Shown: positions 1 to 5,036 of the stretch, piece by piece
How positions within the stretch are numbered: the first letter of the stretch is position 1
Layout of the letters: every line of letters begins with the position of its first letter
Source of the DNA: Bacteroidales bacterium
GTDB taxonomy: Bacteria > Bacteroidota > Bacteroidia > Bacteroidales > JAADJA01
Direction of reading: 5' to 3'
Assembly (NCBI GenBank): GCA_029934735.1
Contig: JAOZLR010000098.1
Location: 1-5,036 of the forward strand
DNA length: 5,036 nt
Made by a program: the position numbers and the translations under genes
The notes under the pieces: generated by a model
The model's database searches: none
The model's input: only the letters and a program-made list of their open reading frames with translations
Told to the model about the DNA's origin: nothing

Positions 1-20
1 TTGTTGAGTTGTTGAATTGA
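1..20 (+). repeat. Left inverted repeat of the four-helix-bundle cassette (may extend beyond the window)
   Basis: Positions 1-8 (TTGTTGAG) and 9-16 (TTGTTGAA) are two octamers. The second is the exact reverse complement of TTCAACAA at 453-460 and 477-484. Aligned against the reverse complement of 465-484, 16 of 20 bases are identical. In + strand RNA three of the four differences become G-U wobbles, leaving only U12/U473 unpaired. A second register, pairing with 473-492, also gives 19 of 20 pairs with more wobbles. The window begins inside this repeat, so its full length is unknown. Confidence 0.7.
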
Positions 21-37
21 AGTTAAAACTTTGAATT

Positions 38-403
38 ATGAGTAAATCGGATTTTGCAGAGGAATTTAAAAAACGTACAAAGAAGTTTTCAATTGAAATT
101 ATTAGATTATACAGAAAATTGCCTAAAACAGATGATGCAAAGATTGTTGGTAGGCAACTTGTTAAAGCGGCAACTTCTGTAGCATCAAACTATAGGGCTG
201 CCTGTAGAGCGCGGTCGGATAATGAATTCTATTCAAAAATTAGTATTGTTGTTGAAGAAGCTGATGAATCCGTTTTCTGGTTGGAAATATTAACTGAGGC
301 GGAAATCTATAAAGTTGATGAGAAATTAATGAAAGAAGGAAATGAAATATTAGCAATTGTTTCATCATCAAGAAAAACATTAAAAAATAGGTTGGGGAAA
401 TAA
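38..403 (+). CDS. Four-helix-bundle protein of the 23S rRNA intervening-sequence (IVP/S23) family
   Basis: A 121-residue protein, the usual length for this family. It is almost entirely helical: helix 1 about residues 5-28, helix 2 about 33-58, helix 3 about 61-87, helix 4 about 90-117. Family hallmarks are RQLVKAATSVASNYRAA (39-55), with its small residues and Asn51, and EEADESVFWLEIL (73-85), with the E-A-D-E...W-L core. The surface is rich in Lys and Arg. Known members form pentameric barrel-like bundles with a basic surface. Avd, the accessory protein of diversity-generating retroelements, shares the fold and binds nucleic acid. The function of isolated members is unknown. The start is forced, since the in-frame codon at 32-34 is a stop and ATG 38 is the first start after it. 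No clear Shine-Dalgarno sequence precedes it. No reverse transcriptase or variable-repeat gene is visible, so a DGR role is not supported here. The gene lies directly upstream of a Bat operon, in a place where the family's usual operon has no gene. Confidence 0.88.
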   Translation: MSKSDFAEEFKKRTKKFSIEIIRLYRKLPKTDDAKIVGRQLVKAATSVASNYRAACRARSDNEFYSKISIVVEEADESVFWLEILTEAEIYKVDEKLMKEGNEILAIVSSSRKTLKNRLGK

Positions 404-500
404 TAAAATGATATTTATTGTTGTATTGAAAATTTATTCATTTAATCATTTATTCAACAATTCATTAATTCATTAATTCAACAATTTATTAAATAAGCTC
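404..500. other. AT-rich gap between the four-helix-bundle gene and the DUF58 gene
   Basis: This is 97 nt of about 15% GC by hand count, and the only sizeable non-coding stretch in the window. More than half is the octamer array at 437-492. The remaining 404-436 contains TATTGTTG at 416-423, one base off the Bacteroidota -7 element TAnnTTTG. It has only a poor -33 match (TTGG at 392-395, about 20 nt upstream), so a promoter here is possible but weakly supported. No GC-rich hairpin followed by a T-run is seen, so there is no sign of a standard intrinsic terminator, and read-through from upstream into the Bat operon remains possible. Confidence 0.5.
437..492 (+). repeat. Array of seven in-phase octamers, right end of the four-helix-bundle cassette
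   Basis: Read in steps of eight: TTCATTTA (437), ATCATTTA (445), TTCAACAA (453), TTCATTAA (461), TTCATTAA (469), TTCAACAA (477), TTTATTAA (485). All seven fit a TTCAwyAA-like unit with few substitutions and no slip of register. Units 453-484 form an A-B-B-A pattern with perfect A and B copies. Reverse complements of the A unit occur at the left end of the cassette (9-16 exact, 1-8 with one change). The array ends 8 nt before the GTG start of the DUF58 gene and carries in-frame stops for it, for example TAA at 474-476. Confidence 0.8.
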
Positions 501-1376
501 GTGGAAGCAAAAGATATATTTAAAAAGGTACGTAAGATTGAGATAAAGACAAAAGGACTGTCGAGCCAGATATTTTCAGGGCATTATCACAGTTCTTTTA
601 AGGGGAGGGGTATGGCCTTTAGCGAAGTTCGCGAATATCAGTTTGGCGACGATATCCGAAATATTGATTGGAATGTTACAGCGCGATTCAATCATCCTTT
701 TGTTAAAGTTTTTGAGGAGGAACGTGAATTGACAGTAATGCTACTGATCGATGTGAGTGGCTCCAATGAGTTTGGTACAAGAGTTCAGCTAAAAGAGGAG
801 CAGATGACTGAGATAGCTGCTGTACTCGCATTTTCAGCTATTCAGAACAATGATAAAGTCGGGGTGATATTTTTTAGCGATAAGATGGAGAAATTTATTC
901 CGCCGAAGAAAGGAAGCTCCCATATTTTAAGGATAATACGTGAACTGATTGATTTTCATCCCGAAAGCCAGAAAACAGATGTCTCGGAAGGACTGCGTTA
1001 TCTTACAAATGCAATCAAGAAAAGGTGCACTGCATTTGTGATTTCTGATTTTATGGACAAGGGTTTTGATAATGCGCTTAAGATTGCAAGGAGTAAGCAT
1101 GATGTTGTGGCTCTGAGGGTTTATGATAAGAGAGAAGCAGAACTGCCTAAAGTCGGTTTACTTAAAGTTCTTAATAAGGAAACGGGTAAGAAGATGTGGG
1201 TGGATACCTCAAGCGACAAAGTCAGAAATAATTACAGCAAATGGTGGAGGGAGCATGAGGCATATCTGAAGAATGTTTTTCTGAAGAGCGGAATTGATTA
1301 TGCTACATTCAGTACAGATATAGATTATGTAAAACCGTTGGTTAATTTGTTTAAGAAAAGGGAAGCAAGGTTTTAA
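501..1376 (+). CDS. DUF58 domain protein with VWA-like MIDAS, partner of a MoxR ATPase
   Basis: A 291-residue soluble protein with no signal peptide or membrane segment, so probably cytosolic. The DUF58 signature runs from GRGMAFSEVREYQFGDD (35-51) through IRNIDWNVTAR (52-62). A VWA-like fold follows: the metal-ion site motif DVSGS is at 84-88 after the hydrophobic strand VMLLI, a candidate MIDAS threonine is T159 in KTDVSEGL, and the last acidic ligand is probably D183 in ISDF. Family members sit next to moxR genes and are thought to work with the MoxR AAA+ ATPase as a chaperone-like or metal-insertion pair; substrates are unknown. The start is GTG, forced because the frame is closed by TAA at 474-476 and no other start precedes the conserved N-terminus (KKVRKIEIKTKGL, 8-20). 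The next gene starts one base after the stop, so the two are almost certainly cotranscribed and translationally coupled. The leader is the repeat array, and no Shine-Dalgarno is visible. Confidence 0.93.
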   Translation: MEAKDIFKKVRKIEIKTKGLSSQIFSGHYHSSFKGRGMAFSEVREYQFGDDIRNIDWNVTARFNHPFVKVFEEERELTVMLLIDVSGSNEFGTRVQLKEEQMTEIAAVLAFSAIQNNDKVGVIFFSDKMEKFIPPKKGSSHILRIIRELIDFHPESQKTDVSEGLRYLTNAIKKRCTAFVISDFMDKGFDNALKIARSKHDVVALRVYDKREAELPKVGLLKVLNKETGKKMWVDTSSDKVRNNYSKWWREHEAYLKNVFLKSGIDYATFSTDIDYVKPLVNLFKKREARF

Positions 1377-1377
1377 T

Positions 1378-2430
1378 ATGAATACCTTATATAAAATAGC
1401 GGTCATATTGATAATGTTGTTCTTTCAGCTTATAGCGAAAGGACAAACCGAGGCTATTGCAAAGCTGGATACTACGGATATTACTATTGGAGACCAGATC
1501 AAGCTGCAATTGTCATTTTCAGGACCTTCAGGTGTTGAAATTGTATGGCCTTCGATTAGTGACACTATTGTTGCTGCTGTTGAGGTGGTTGATCGTTCTG
1601 GAATTGATACTATTCCATCAGATGCAAACAGTACTTTTTATACACAAAGCCTGATTATTACGAGTTTCGATTCGGGTTATTACGCTATACCTCCTTTTAG
1701 ATTTAAATATAGGGAAAAGGACGATACAGTAGTTCATTTTGTGGAAACATCACCTCTGCTTTTAGCTGTTCATACTGTTGAGGTTGATACAACTAAGGTG
1801 TTTAAAGATATTAAAATGCCAATCGGTGCACCTTATACATTCAGAGAAGCATTACCCTGGATACTTTTGGGCCTTGCATTAGTTTTAATAGGATTTTTAG
1901 TATTCTATTATTTAAAGAAGAAAAAACATGATGAACCGGTTTTCAAAGCCAGGAAGCCAATACTTCCGTCTCATCAGATTGCATTTGATGCTCTTGAGAC
2001 CTTGCGATTTAAAAAGTTATGGCAGAATGGAAAGGTTAAGGAATATCATACTGAACTGACTGATATTATAAGGACATATATATCGGAGGGATTTGGAATA
2101 CATGCTTTGGAGATGACAACAGAAGAGATTGCTGAAAGTCTTGAGCCTACATCTGTTAATGAGCAGGCATTTGCAAAACTGAAAGATACATTTATCCTTG
2201 CTGATCTGGTTAAGTTTGCAAAGGCACAACCATTGCCGGTAGAAAACGATTTGAGCCTGAATAATGCAATGGATTTTGTGAAAGAGACAATGCATATACA
2301 GCAATCTCCGGTTCAGCCTGAGAGTATTACGAAAGAAATTGAAGGAAAGTCCGAAGATAAATCTGAAAAGGATACTGTTGATGTTGTCGGTGATGAGGAA
2401 GTTAATAATGAAAAGAAGGAACAGAAATAA
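1378..2430 (+). CDS. BatD-like/DUF4381-like bitopic membrane protein of the Bat operon
   Basis: A 350-residue protein with a signal peptide (about 1-22, hydrophobic core IAVILIMLFFQLIA, likely cleavage near GQ at 22-23). A beta-rich periplasmic part of about 135 residues follows. It opens with AKLDTTDITIGDQIKLQLSF (28-47), much like the repeated strands of BatD, and includes YYAIPPFRFKYRE (101-113). A transmembrane helix at about 160-179 is followed by KKKK (180-183), placing the rest in the cytoplasm. The cytosolic part has the helical module seen in DUF4381-type proteins: ALETLRFKKLWQNGKVKEYHTELTDIIRTYIS (205-236, two pieces of one helix pair) and then HALEMTTEEI (242-251). The tail from about 309 is low-complexity and rich in E, K and D. 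It probably connects the cytosolic MoxR/DUF58 pair to the periplasmic Bat proteins. ATG lies one base after the DUF58 stop. Family name is less certain than its place in the operon, since annotators call such genes 'BatD family' or 'hypothetical'. Confidence 0.8.
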   Translation: MNTLYKIAVILIMLFFQLIAKGQTEAIAKLDTTDITIGDQIKLQLSFSGPSGVEIVWPSISDTIVAAVEVVDRSGIDTIPSDANSTFYTQSLIITSFDSGYYAIPPFRFKYREKDDTVVHFVETSPLLLAVHTVEVDTTKVFKDIKMPIGAPYTFREALPWILLGLALVLIGFLVFYYLKKKKHDEPVFKARKPILPSHQIAFDALETLRFKKLWQNGKVKEYHTELTDIIRTYISEGFGIHALEMTTEEIAESLEPTSVNEQAFAKLKDTFILADLVKFAKAQPLPVENDLSLNNAMDFVKETMHIQQSPVQPESITKEIEGKSEDKSEKDTVDVVGDEEVNNEKKEQK

Positions 2431-2441
2431 AGAGTTGAGAG

Positions 2442-3437
2442 ATGTTTGATAATATTGTATTTGCATATCCGCATTATTTGTATCTGTTATTGATACTGCC
2501 TTTGATAGGGCTTTGGTATTGGTACAGGCAGAGAAAGGATTATGCTATGCTTCAGGTTTCATCAACAGAAAGTTTTGAGTTGGGACAGAAAACCGCTAAG
2601 CAGTATCTTTATTTTGGATTGTATGTTTTGCGAATTCTGGCCATAGGCTTACTTATTATTGCACTGGCGCGGCCACAATCCAGCTCCAAGAGTAAGAATA
2701 TAAGTATTGAGGGGATTGATATTGTTATGGGACTCGATGTTTCGGGTAGTATGCTTGCTATGGATCTGAAACCCGACAGGCTGGAAGCGGCAAAAGAGGT
2801 TGCTTCTGAGTTTATTTCAGGTAGGCCTGATGACAGATTTGGCCTGGTTATATTCAGTGGCGAAGCTTTTACACAATGCCCGCTGACAACTGATCACGCT
2901 ATAATCAAAAATCTGTTTAAAGAGGTTAAAAGTGGAATGATTGAAGATGGTACTGCAATTGGCGACGGATTGGCAACAGCAATAAACAGATTGAAGGATA
3001 GTAAGGCCGTAAGTAAAGTGATAATTCTCCTGACCGACGGTGTTAATAATATGGGTTCTCTCGATCCGTTGTCGGCTGCTGAAATAGCAAAAGTTTTCGG
3101 AATCAGAATTTATACGATTGGTATAGGTACTGAGGGAACTGCTCCTTATCCTGTGCAAACTCCGTTTGGAGTTCAGACTCAATATGTTACAGTGCAGATT
3201 GATGAGGACCTGCTGACGAAAGTTGCCAACATGACCGATGGGAAATATTTTAGAGCAACAAGTAACAGAAAGTTGAGAGAGATTTACAGAGAGATTGACA
3301 AAATGGAAAAGTCGAAGATTGATGTTACCGAATTTAAACATAAAAGTGAGGAGTTTTTCCTTTTTGCATTGATTGCTTTGGTATTGTTAATATTTGAAAT
3401 GTTATTGAGATATACGGTTTTTAGAACGATGCCGTAA
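2442..3437 (+). CDS. batA: BatA, membrane-anchored VWA-domain protein
   Basis: A 331-residue protein of normal family length. Two N-terminal membrane helices (about 11-28 and 57-76) flank a basic cytosolic loop (RQRK, 29-32). A VWA domain follows at about 91-288, then a C-terminal membrane helix (about 304-323). By the positive-inside rule the VWA domain should face the periplasm. The MIDAS is complete: DVSGS at 99-103, T171 in GTAIGDG, and D199 in LLTDG. The segment SMLAMDLKPDRLEAAKEV (103-120) is typical of BatA/BatB and closely matches the same region of the next gene. The domain is expected to bind a divalent metal and mediate protein contacts, probably with BatB and BatC. ATG lies 11 nt after the upstream stop and is preceded by GAGAG at 2437-2441, a weak purine-rich ribosome site. 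Assignment as BatA rather than BatB rests on its first position in the pair and on the shorter loop after GIGT (227-230). Confidence 0.9.
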   Translation: MFDNIVFAYPHYLYLLLILPLIGLWYWYRQRKDYAMLQVSSTESFELGQKTAKQYLYFGLYVLRILAIGLLIIALARPQSSSKSKNISIEGIDIVMGLDVSGSMLAMDLKPDRLEAAKEVASEFISGRPDDRFGLVIFSGEAFTQCPLTTDHAIIKNLFKEVKSGMIEDGTAIGDGLATAINRLKDSKAVSKVIILLTDGVNNMGSLDPLSAAEIAKVFGIRIYTIGIGTEGTAPYPVQTPFGVQTQYVTVQIDEDLLTKVANMTDGKYFRATSNRKLREIYREIDKMEKSKIDVTEFKHKSEEFFLFALIALVLLIFEMLLRYTVFRTMP

Positions 3438-3447
3438 ATAAAATCAG

Positions 3448-4509
3448 ATGAAAATGGGAGTGTTTCGATTTGAACATCCGGATATTTTATATGCTTTGCT
3501 GCTAATTCCGCTGCTAATGGTTATCTTTTGGTGGATGTTAAGGTGGAAAAAGAAAGGAATGGAATCGTATGGTGAGCCTCGAATTGTTGGTTTATTATTG
3601 ATTGATGTTTCTAAAAATCGTCTTATTGTAAAGTTTATTTTACTGGTGCTTGCATTTATCTTTCTTGTTTTTGGTTTGTCGAATCCGCAGGTTGGTTCCA
3701 GGCTGGTTGAAGCAGAAAGAAAAGGTATTGATGTGGTTGTAGCTCTTGATGTGTCGAACAGTATGCTTGCCGAAGATATTAAACCTAACAGGCTGGAACG
3801 TGCAAAGCAGGCAATTTCAAAACTGGTTGATAAAATGGGAAACGACAGAATTGGGATTGTTGTATTTGCCGGCAAGGCATATGTTCAGTTGCCAATAACT
3901 ACTGACTATTCAGCAGCAAAACTCTTTCTGACAACAGTTACCACTAAGGATGTACCTACTCAGGGAACTGCAATTGGCGATGCTATTGAGCTTGCAATAA
4001 CTTCTTTTGATGATGATACACACAGCAGGGCGATAATTGTTATTACCGATGGTGAAAATCATGAAGATGATGCCATAGAAGCAGCCGAGAATGCATCTTC
4101 AAAGGGAATCAGGGTTTACACTATTGGAATGGGCCTTTCTAAAGGGGCCCCAATACCGGTATATGATAAATATAATCGACGTACAGGCTACAAGAAAAAC
4201 AGGCAGGGCAGTACAGTTATTACTAAACTTAATGAGTCTGCTTTGCAGCAAATTGCTGCTGCAGGTAAAGGTATTTATGTTAGAGCAAATAATACGCAAA
4301 CCGGATTAAGGAAAATATTTGATGATATTAATAAGCTTGAAAAGACAAAATTTGAAAGCAAAATGTTTTCAGATTATGAATCCCGGTTTCAATATTTCAT
4401 TGCACTAAGTTTGGTATTCCTTTTGATTGAGTTAATGGTATTTGAGAAGAAACCCAAATGGTCGAAAAAAGTAGATTTGTTTAACAAGAAAAGCTGGATG
4501 TACAAATGA
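3448..4509 (+). CDS. batB: BatB, membrane-anchored VWA-domain protein
   Basis: A 353-residue paralogue of BatA with the same layout: membrane helices at about 13-30 and 60-77 with a basic loop between (RWKKK, 32-36), a VWA domain at about 93-298, and a C-terminal membrane helix at about 314-332. The MIDAS residues are complete: DVSNS (101-105), T174 in GTAIGDA, and D201 in VITDGEN. It differs from BatA in having the acidic NHEDDAIEAAEN segment (204-215), a longer polar and basic loop after GMGL (YNRRTGYKKNRQGS, 242-255), and a basic cytosolic tail of about 20 residues. In Bat operons BatB comes second and is thought to pair with BatA in the membrane complex. The start could be ATG 3448 or ATG 3454 two codons later, since neither has a clear Shine-Dalgarno. 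The first is kept because it lies 10 nt after the batA stop. The stop overlaps the batC start. Confidence 0.9.
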   Translation: MKMGVFRFEHPDILYALLLIPLLMVIFWWMLRWKKKGMESYGEPRIVGLLLIDVSKNRLIVKFILLVLAFIFLVFGLSNPQVGSRLVEAERKGIDVVVALDVSNSMLAEDIKPNRLERAKQAISKLVDKMGNDRIGIVVFAGKAYVQLPITTDYSAAKLFLTTVTTKDVPTQGTAIGDAIELAITSFDDDTHSRAIIVITDGENHEDDAIEAAENASSKGIRVYTIGMGLSKGAPIPVYDKYNRRTGYKKNRQGSTVITKLNESALQQIAAAGKGIYVRANNTQTGLRKIFDDINKLEKTKFESKMFSDYESRFQYFIALSLVFLLIELMVFEKKPKWSKKVDLFNKKSWMYK

Positions 4510-5036
4510 GGTCATTAATAATTATCATATTATTTTTATCTGCAGTAAGCGTATTTTCGCAGAAGGAGAATAAATATATCCGTAAGGGAAACGATTCTTT
4601 TGTGGATCAGAATTATAAGGATGCAGAGGTTGACTATATGAAGGCTCTTGAAAAGAATCCTGAGTCAGCAAAAGGGCAATTCAATCTTGGTGATGCACTT
4701 TATAAACAGGAAAATTATGAAGATGCTGCAAAATTGTATCAAAATTTGTCAGAAATCGGACCGAGTGATAATGCGAAGGCCGACTCCTGGTATAATCTTG
4801 GAAATACTATGCTCCAGTCGAAAAAGTATGATGAAGCTATCAATTCTTATAAAAATTCATTAAAACTCAGGCCTGATGACTTTGATGCTAAATACAATCT
4901 TGAGTATGCAAAGAAAATGCTAAAGCAGCAGCAACAAAAGAATCAGGATAAAAATAAAGACGAGAACCAGGATAAGGATAAAAACAAAGATCAGGATCAG
5001 AAAGATAAGCAGGATCAGAAAGATAAGCAGGATCAG
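4506..5036 (+). CDS. batC: BatC, periplasmic TPR protein (3' end cut by the window)
   Basis: 177 codons are present and open to the last base. The start ATG at 4506 shares ATGA with the batB stop, a classic coupling overlap. A signal peptide (about 1-18, RSLIIIILFLSAVSVFS, cleavage before Q19) sends it to the periplasm. Tetratricopeptide repeats follow at about 22-55 (NKYIRKGND...ALEKNPES), 56-88 (FNLGDALYKQENYEDAAKLY) and 92-126 (WYNLGNTMLQSKKYDEAI...LKLRPDD), then a half repeat (127-140, AKYNLEYAKKMLK). From residue 141 the chain is almost only Q, K, D, N and E, a charged linker usual in BatC proteins. TPRs are protein-binding scaffolds, and this one probably holds BatA/BatB or their clients in the periplasm. 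The low-complexity tail continues off the window, so its length and any C-terminal domain cannot be judged. Confidence 0.9.
   Translation, partial: MRSLIIIILFLSAVSVFSQKENKYIRKGNDSFVDQNYKDAEVDYMKALEKNPESAKGQFNLGDALYKQENYEDAAKLYQNLSEIGPSDNAKADSWYNLGNTMLQSKKYDEAINSYKNSLKLRPDDFDAKYNLEYAKKMLKQQQQKNQDKNKDENQDKDKNKDQDQKDKQDQKDKQDQ
5001..5036 (+). repeat. batC: 18-bp perfect tandem repeat inside batC
   Basis: Two identical copies (5001-5018 and 5019-5036) of AAAGATAAGCAGGATCAG encode KDKQDQ twice. The 18 nt before them (4983-5000) are a diverged copy encoding NKDQDQ. The repeat runs into the window edge, so more copies may follow. As 18 is a multiple of three, gain or loss of units would keep the frame and only change the length of the charged linker. 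Confidence 0.85.

Larger units (their letters stand above)
1..492 (+). mobile_element. Putative IVP-type four-helix-bundle cassette with inverted octamer-repeat ends
   Basis: Seen: a single small gene is bracketed by AT-rich repeats whose basic unit, TTCAACAA on the right and TTGTTGAA on the left, is in opposite orientation at the two ends. By hand count the gene is about 33% GC, the 97 nt after it about 15%, and the first part of the neighbouring DUF58 gene about 40%, so the unit differs in composition from the operon. Known: genes of this family occur as insertions inside 23S rRNA genes, where complementary ends form a stem, and also as isolated genes in many Bacteroidota. Inferred: this is an inserted unit of the same kind, placed between an off-window gene (probably moxR) and the DUF58 gene. 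No transposase and no target-site duplication can be seen, and the left boundary may lie outside the window. It could instead be an old resident gene with repeat-rich flanks. Confidence 0.4.
501..5036 (+). other. Bat (aerotolerance-type) operon: DUF58, BatD-like, batA, batB, batC
   Basis: Five co-directional genes are separated by 1, 11 and 10 nt, and then overlap by 4 nt (ATGA), with no room for internal terminators. The order DUF58, BatD-like/DUF4381-like membrane protein, BatA, BatB, BatC is the standard Bacteroidota arrangement. moxR is expected upstream, and batD and batE downstream. Neither is visible because of the window edges. The operon is named for Bacteroides aerotolerance, but the molecular task of the complex remains uncertain. 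Inference from topology: cytosolic MoxR/DUF58 is linked to periplasmic VWA and TPR domains through the membrane anchors of BatA, BatB and the BatD-like protein. Confidence 0.85.

Noticed and set aside
1..37. Promoter for the four-helix-bundle gene (TTG repeats with AAACTTTG at 26-33)
   Set aside because: The -7-like element lacks the leading T of TAnnTTTG, and a start of transcription from it would fall at or just beyond the ATG at 38, so the support is too weak to annotate.
1..492. Diversity-generating retroelement (four-helix-bundle protein as Avd)
   Set aside because: No reverse transcriptase, template repeat or variable repeat is present; the neighbours are Bat operon genes. The fold resemblance alone does not support it.
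437..492. CRISPR array or intrinsic terminator
   Set aside because: The units are contiguous octamers with no spacers, which excludes CRISPR, and there is no GC-rich hairpin followed by a T-run, which argues against a standard terminator.
2017..2466. Long open frame on the minus strand opposite the end of the BatD-like gene (149 codons)
   Set aside because: Its translation is rich in Phe, Leu, Cys and Ile with no recognisable domain, and it lies wholly opposite well-supported coding sequence, as expected of an antisense shadow in AT-rich DNA.
2817..3341. Minus-strand open frame of 174 codons opposite batA
   Set aside because: It mirrors the conserved VWA domain of BatA; the composition (many Cys, Asn, Ser) and lack of any motif mark it as a shadow.
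3444..3875. Minus-strand open frame of 143 codons opposite the batB start
   Set aside because: It overlaps the conserved membrane and MIDAS region of BatB and shows no family features.
4648..4863. Small + strand frame of 71 codons inside batC
   Set aside because: The real frame, beginning at ATG 4506 with a signal peptide and TPRs, runs through this stretch; the small frame is out of phase and has no recognisable content.

Overview
The window looks like a piece of a chromosome from a Bacteroidota (Bacteroidetes) bacterium. The evidence is low GC, weak or absent Shine-Dalgarno sequences, and a co-directional Bat ('Bacteroides aerotolerance') operon in the order typical of that phylum. The genus cannot be named from this sequence. 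All genes are on the + strand, and the window is cut at both ends.

Layout: (1) Positions 1-492 hold a self-contained unit. It is a small gene for a four-helix-bundle protein of the 23S rRNA intervening-sequence (IVP/S23) family. On the left lies an AT-rich repeat (1-20) and on the right seven in-phase octamers (437-492). The left repeat is the inverted counterpart of the right array. (2) Positions 501-5036 are a tightly packed operon: a DUF58 protein with a von Willebrand A (VWA)-like metal site (501-1376), a BatD-like/DUF4381-like membrane protein (1378-2430), the paired membrane-anchored VWA proteins BatA (2442-3437) and BatB (3448-4509), and the start of the TPR protein BatC (4506 to the window end). 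Gaps between operon genes are 1, 11 and 10 nt, followed by a 4-nt overlap.

How the parts fit: in this family a MoxR AAA+ ATPase gene normally lies directly upstream of the DUF58 gene. It is not in the window but probably ends just to the left. The expected machine has a cytosolic MoxR/DUF58 pair working with an inner-membrane complex of BatA, BatB, the BatD-like protein and the periplasmic TPR protein BatC. The family is linked to envelope or oxidative stress tolerance, but its biochemistry is poorly defined. BatD and BatE would be expected after the right edge.

The most interesting feature is the four-helix-bundle cassette at the head of this operon. Its two ends could pair in RNA over 20 positions with a single mismatch, because most DNA mismatches become G-U wobbles. 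This recalls the terminal stem of 23S rRNA intervening sequences, but here it lies in a protein operon. The right-hand octamer array ends 8 nt before the GTG start of the DUF58 gene, so it occupies that gene's leader.
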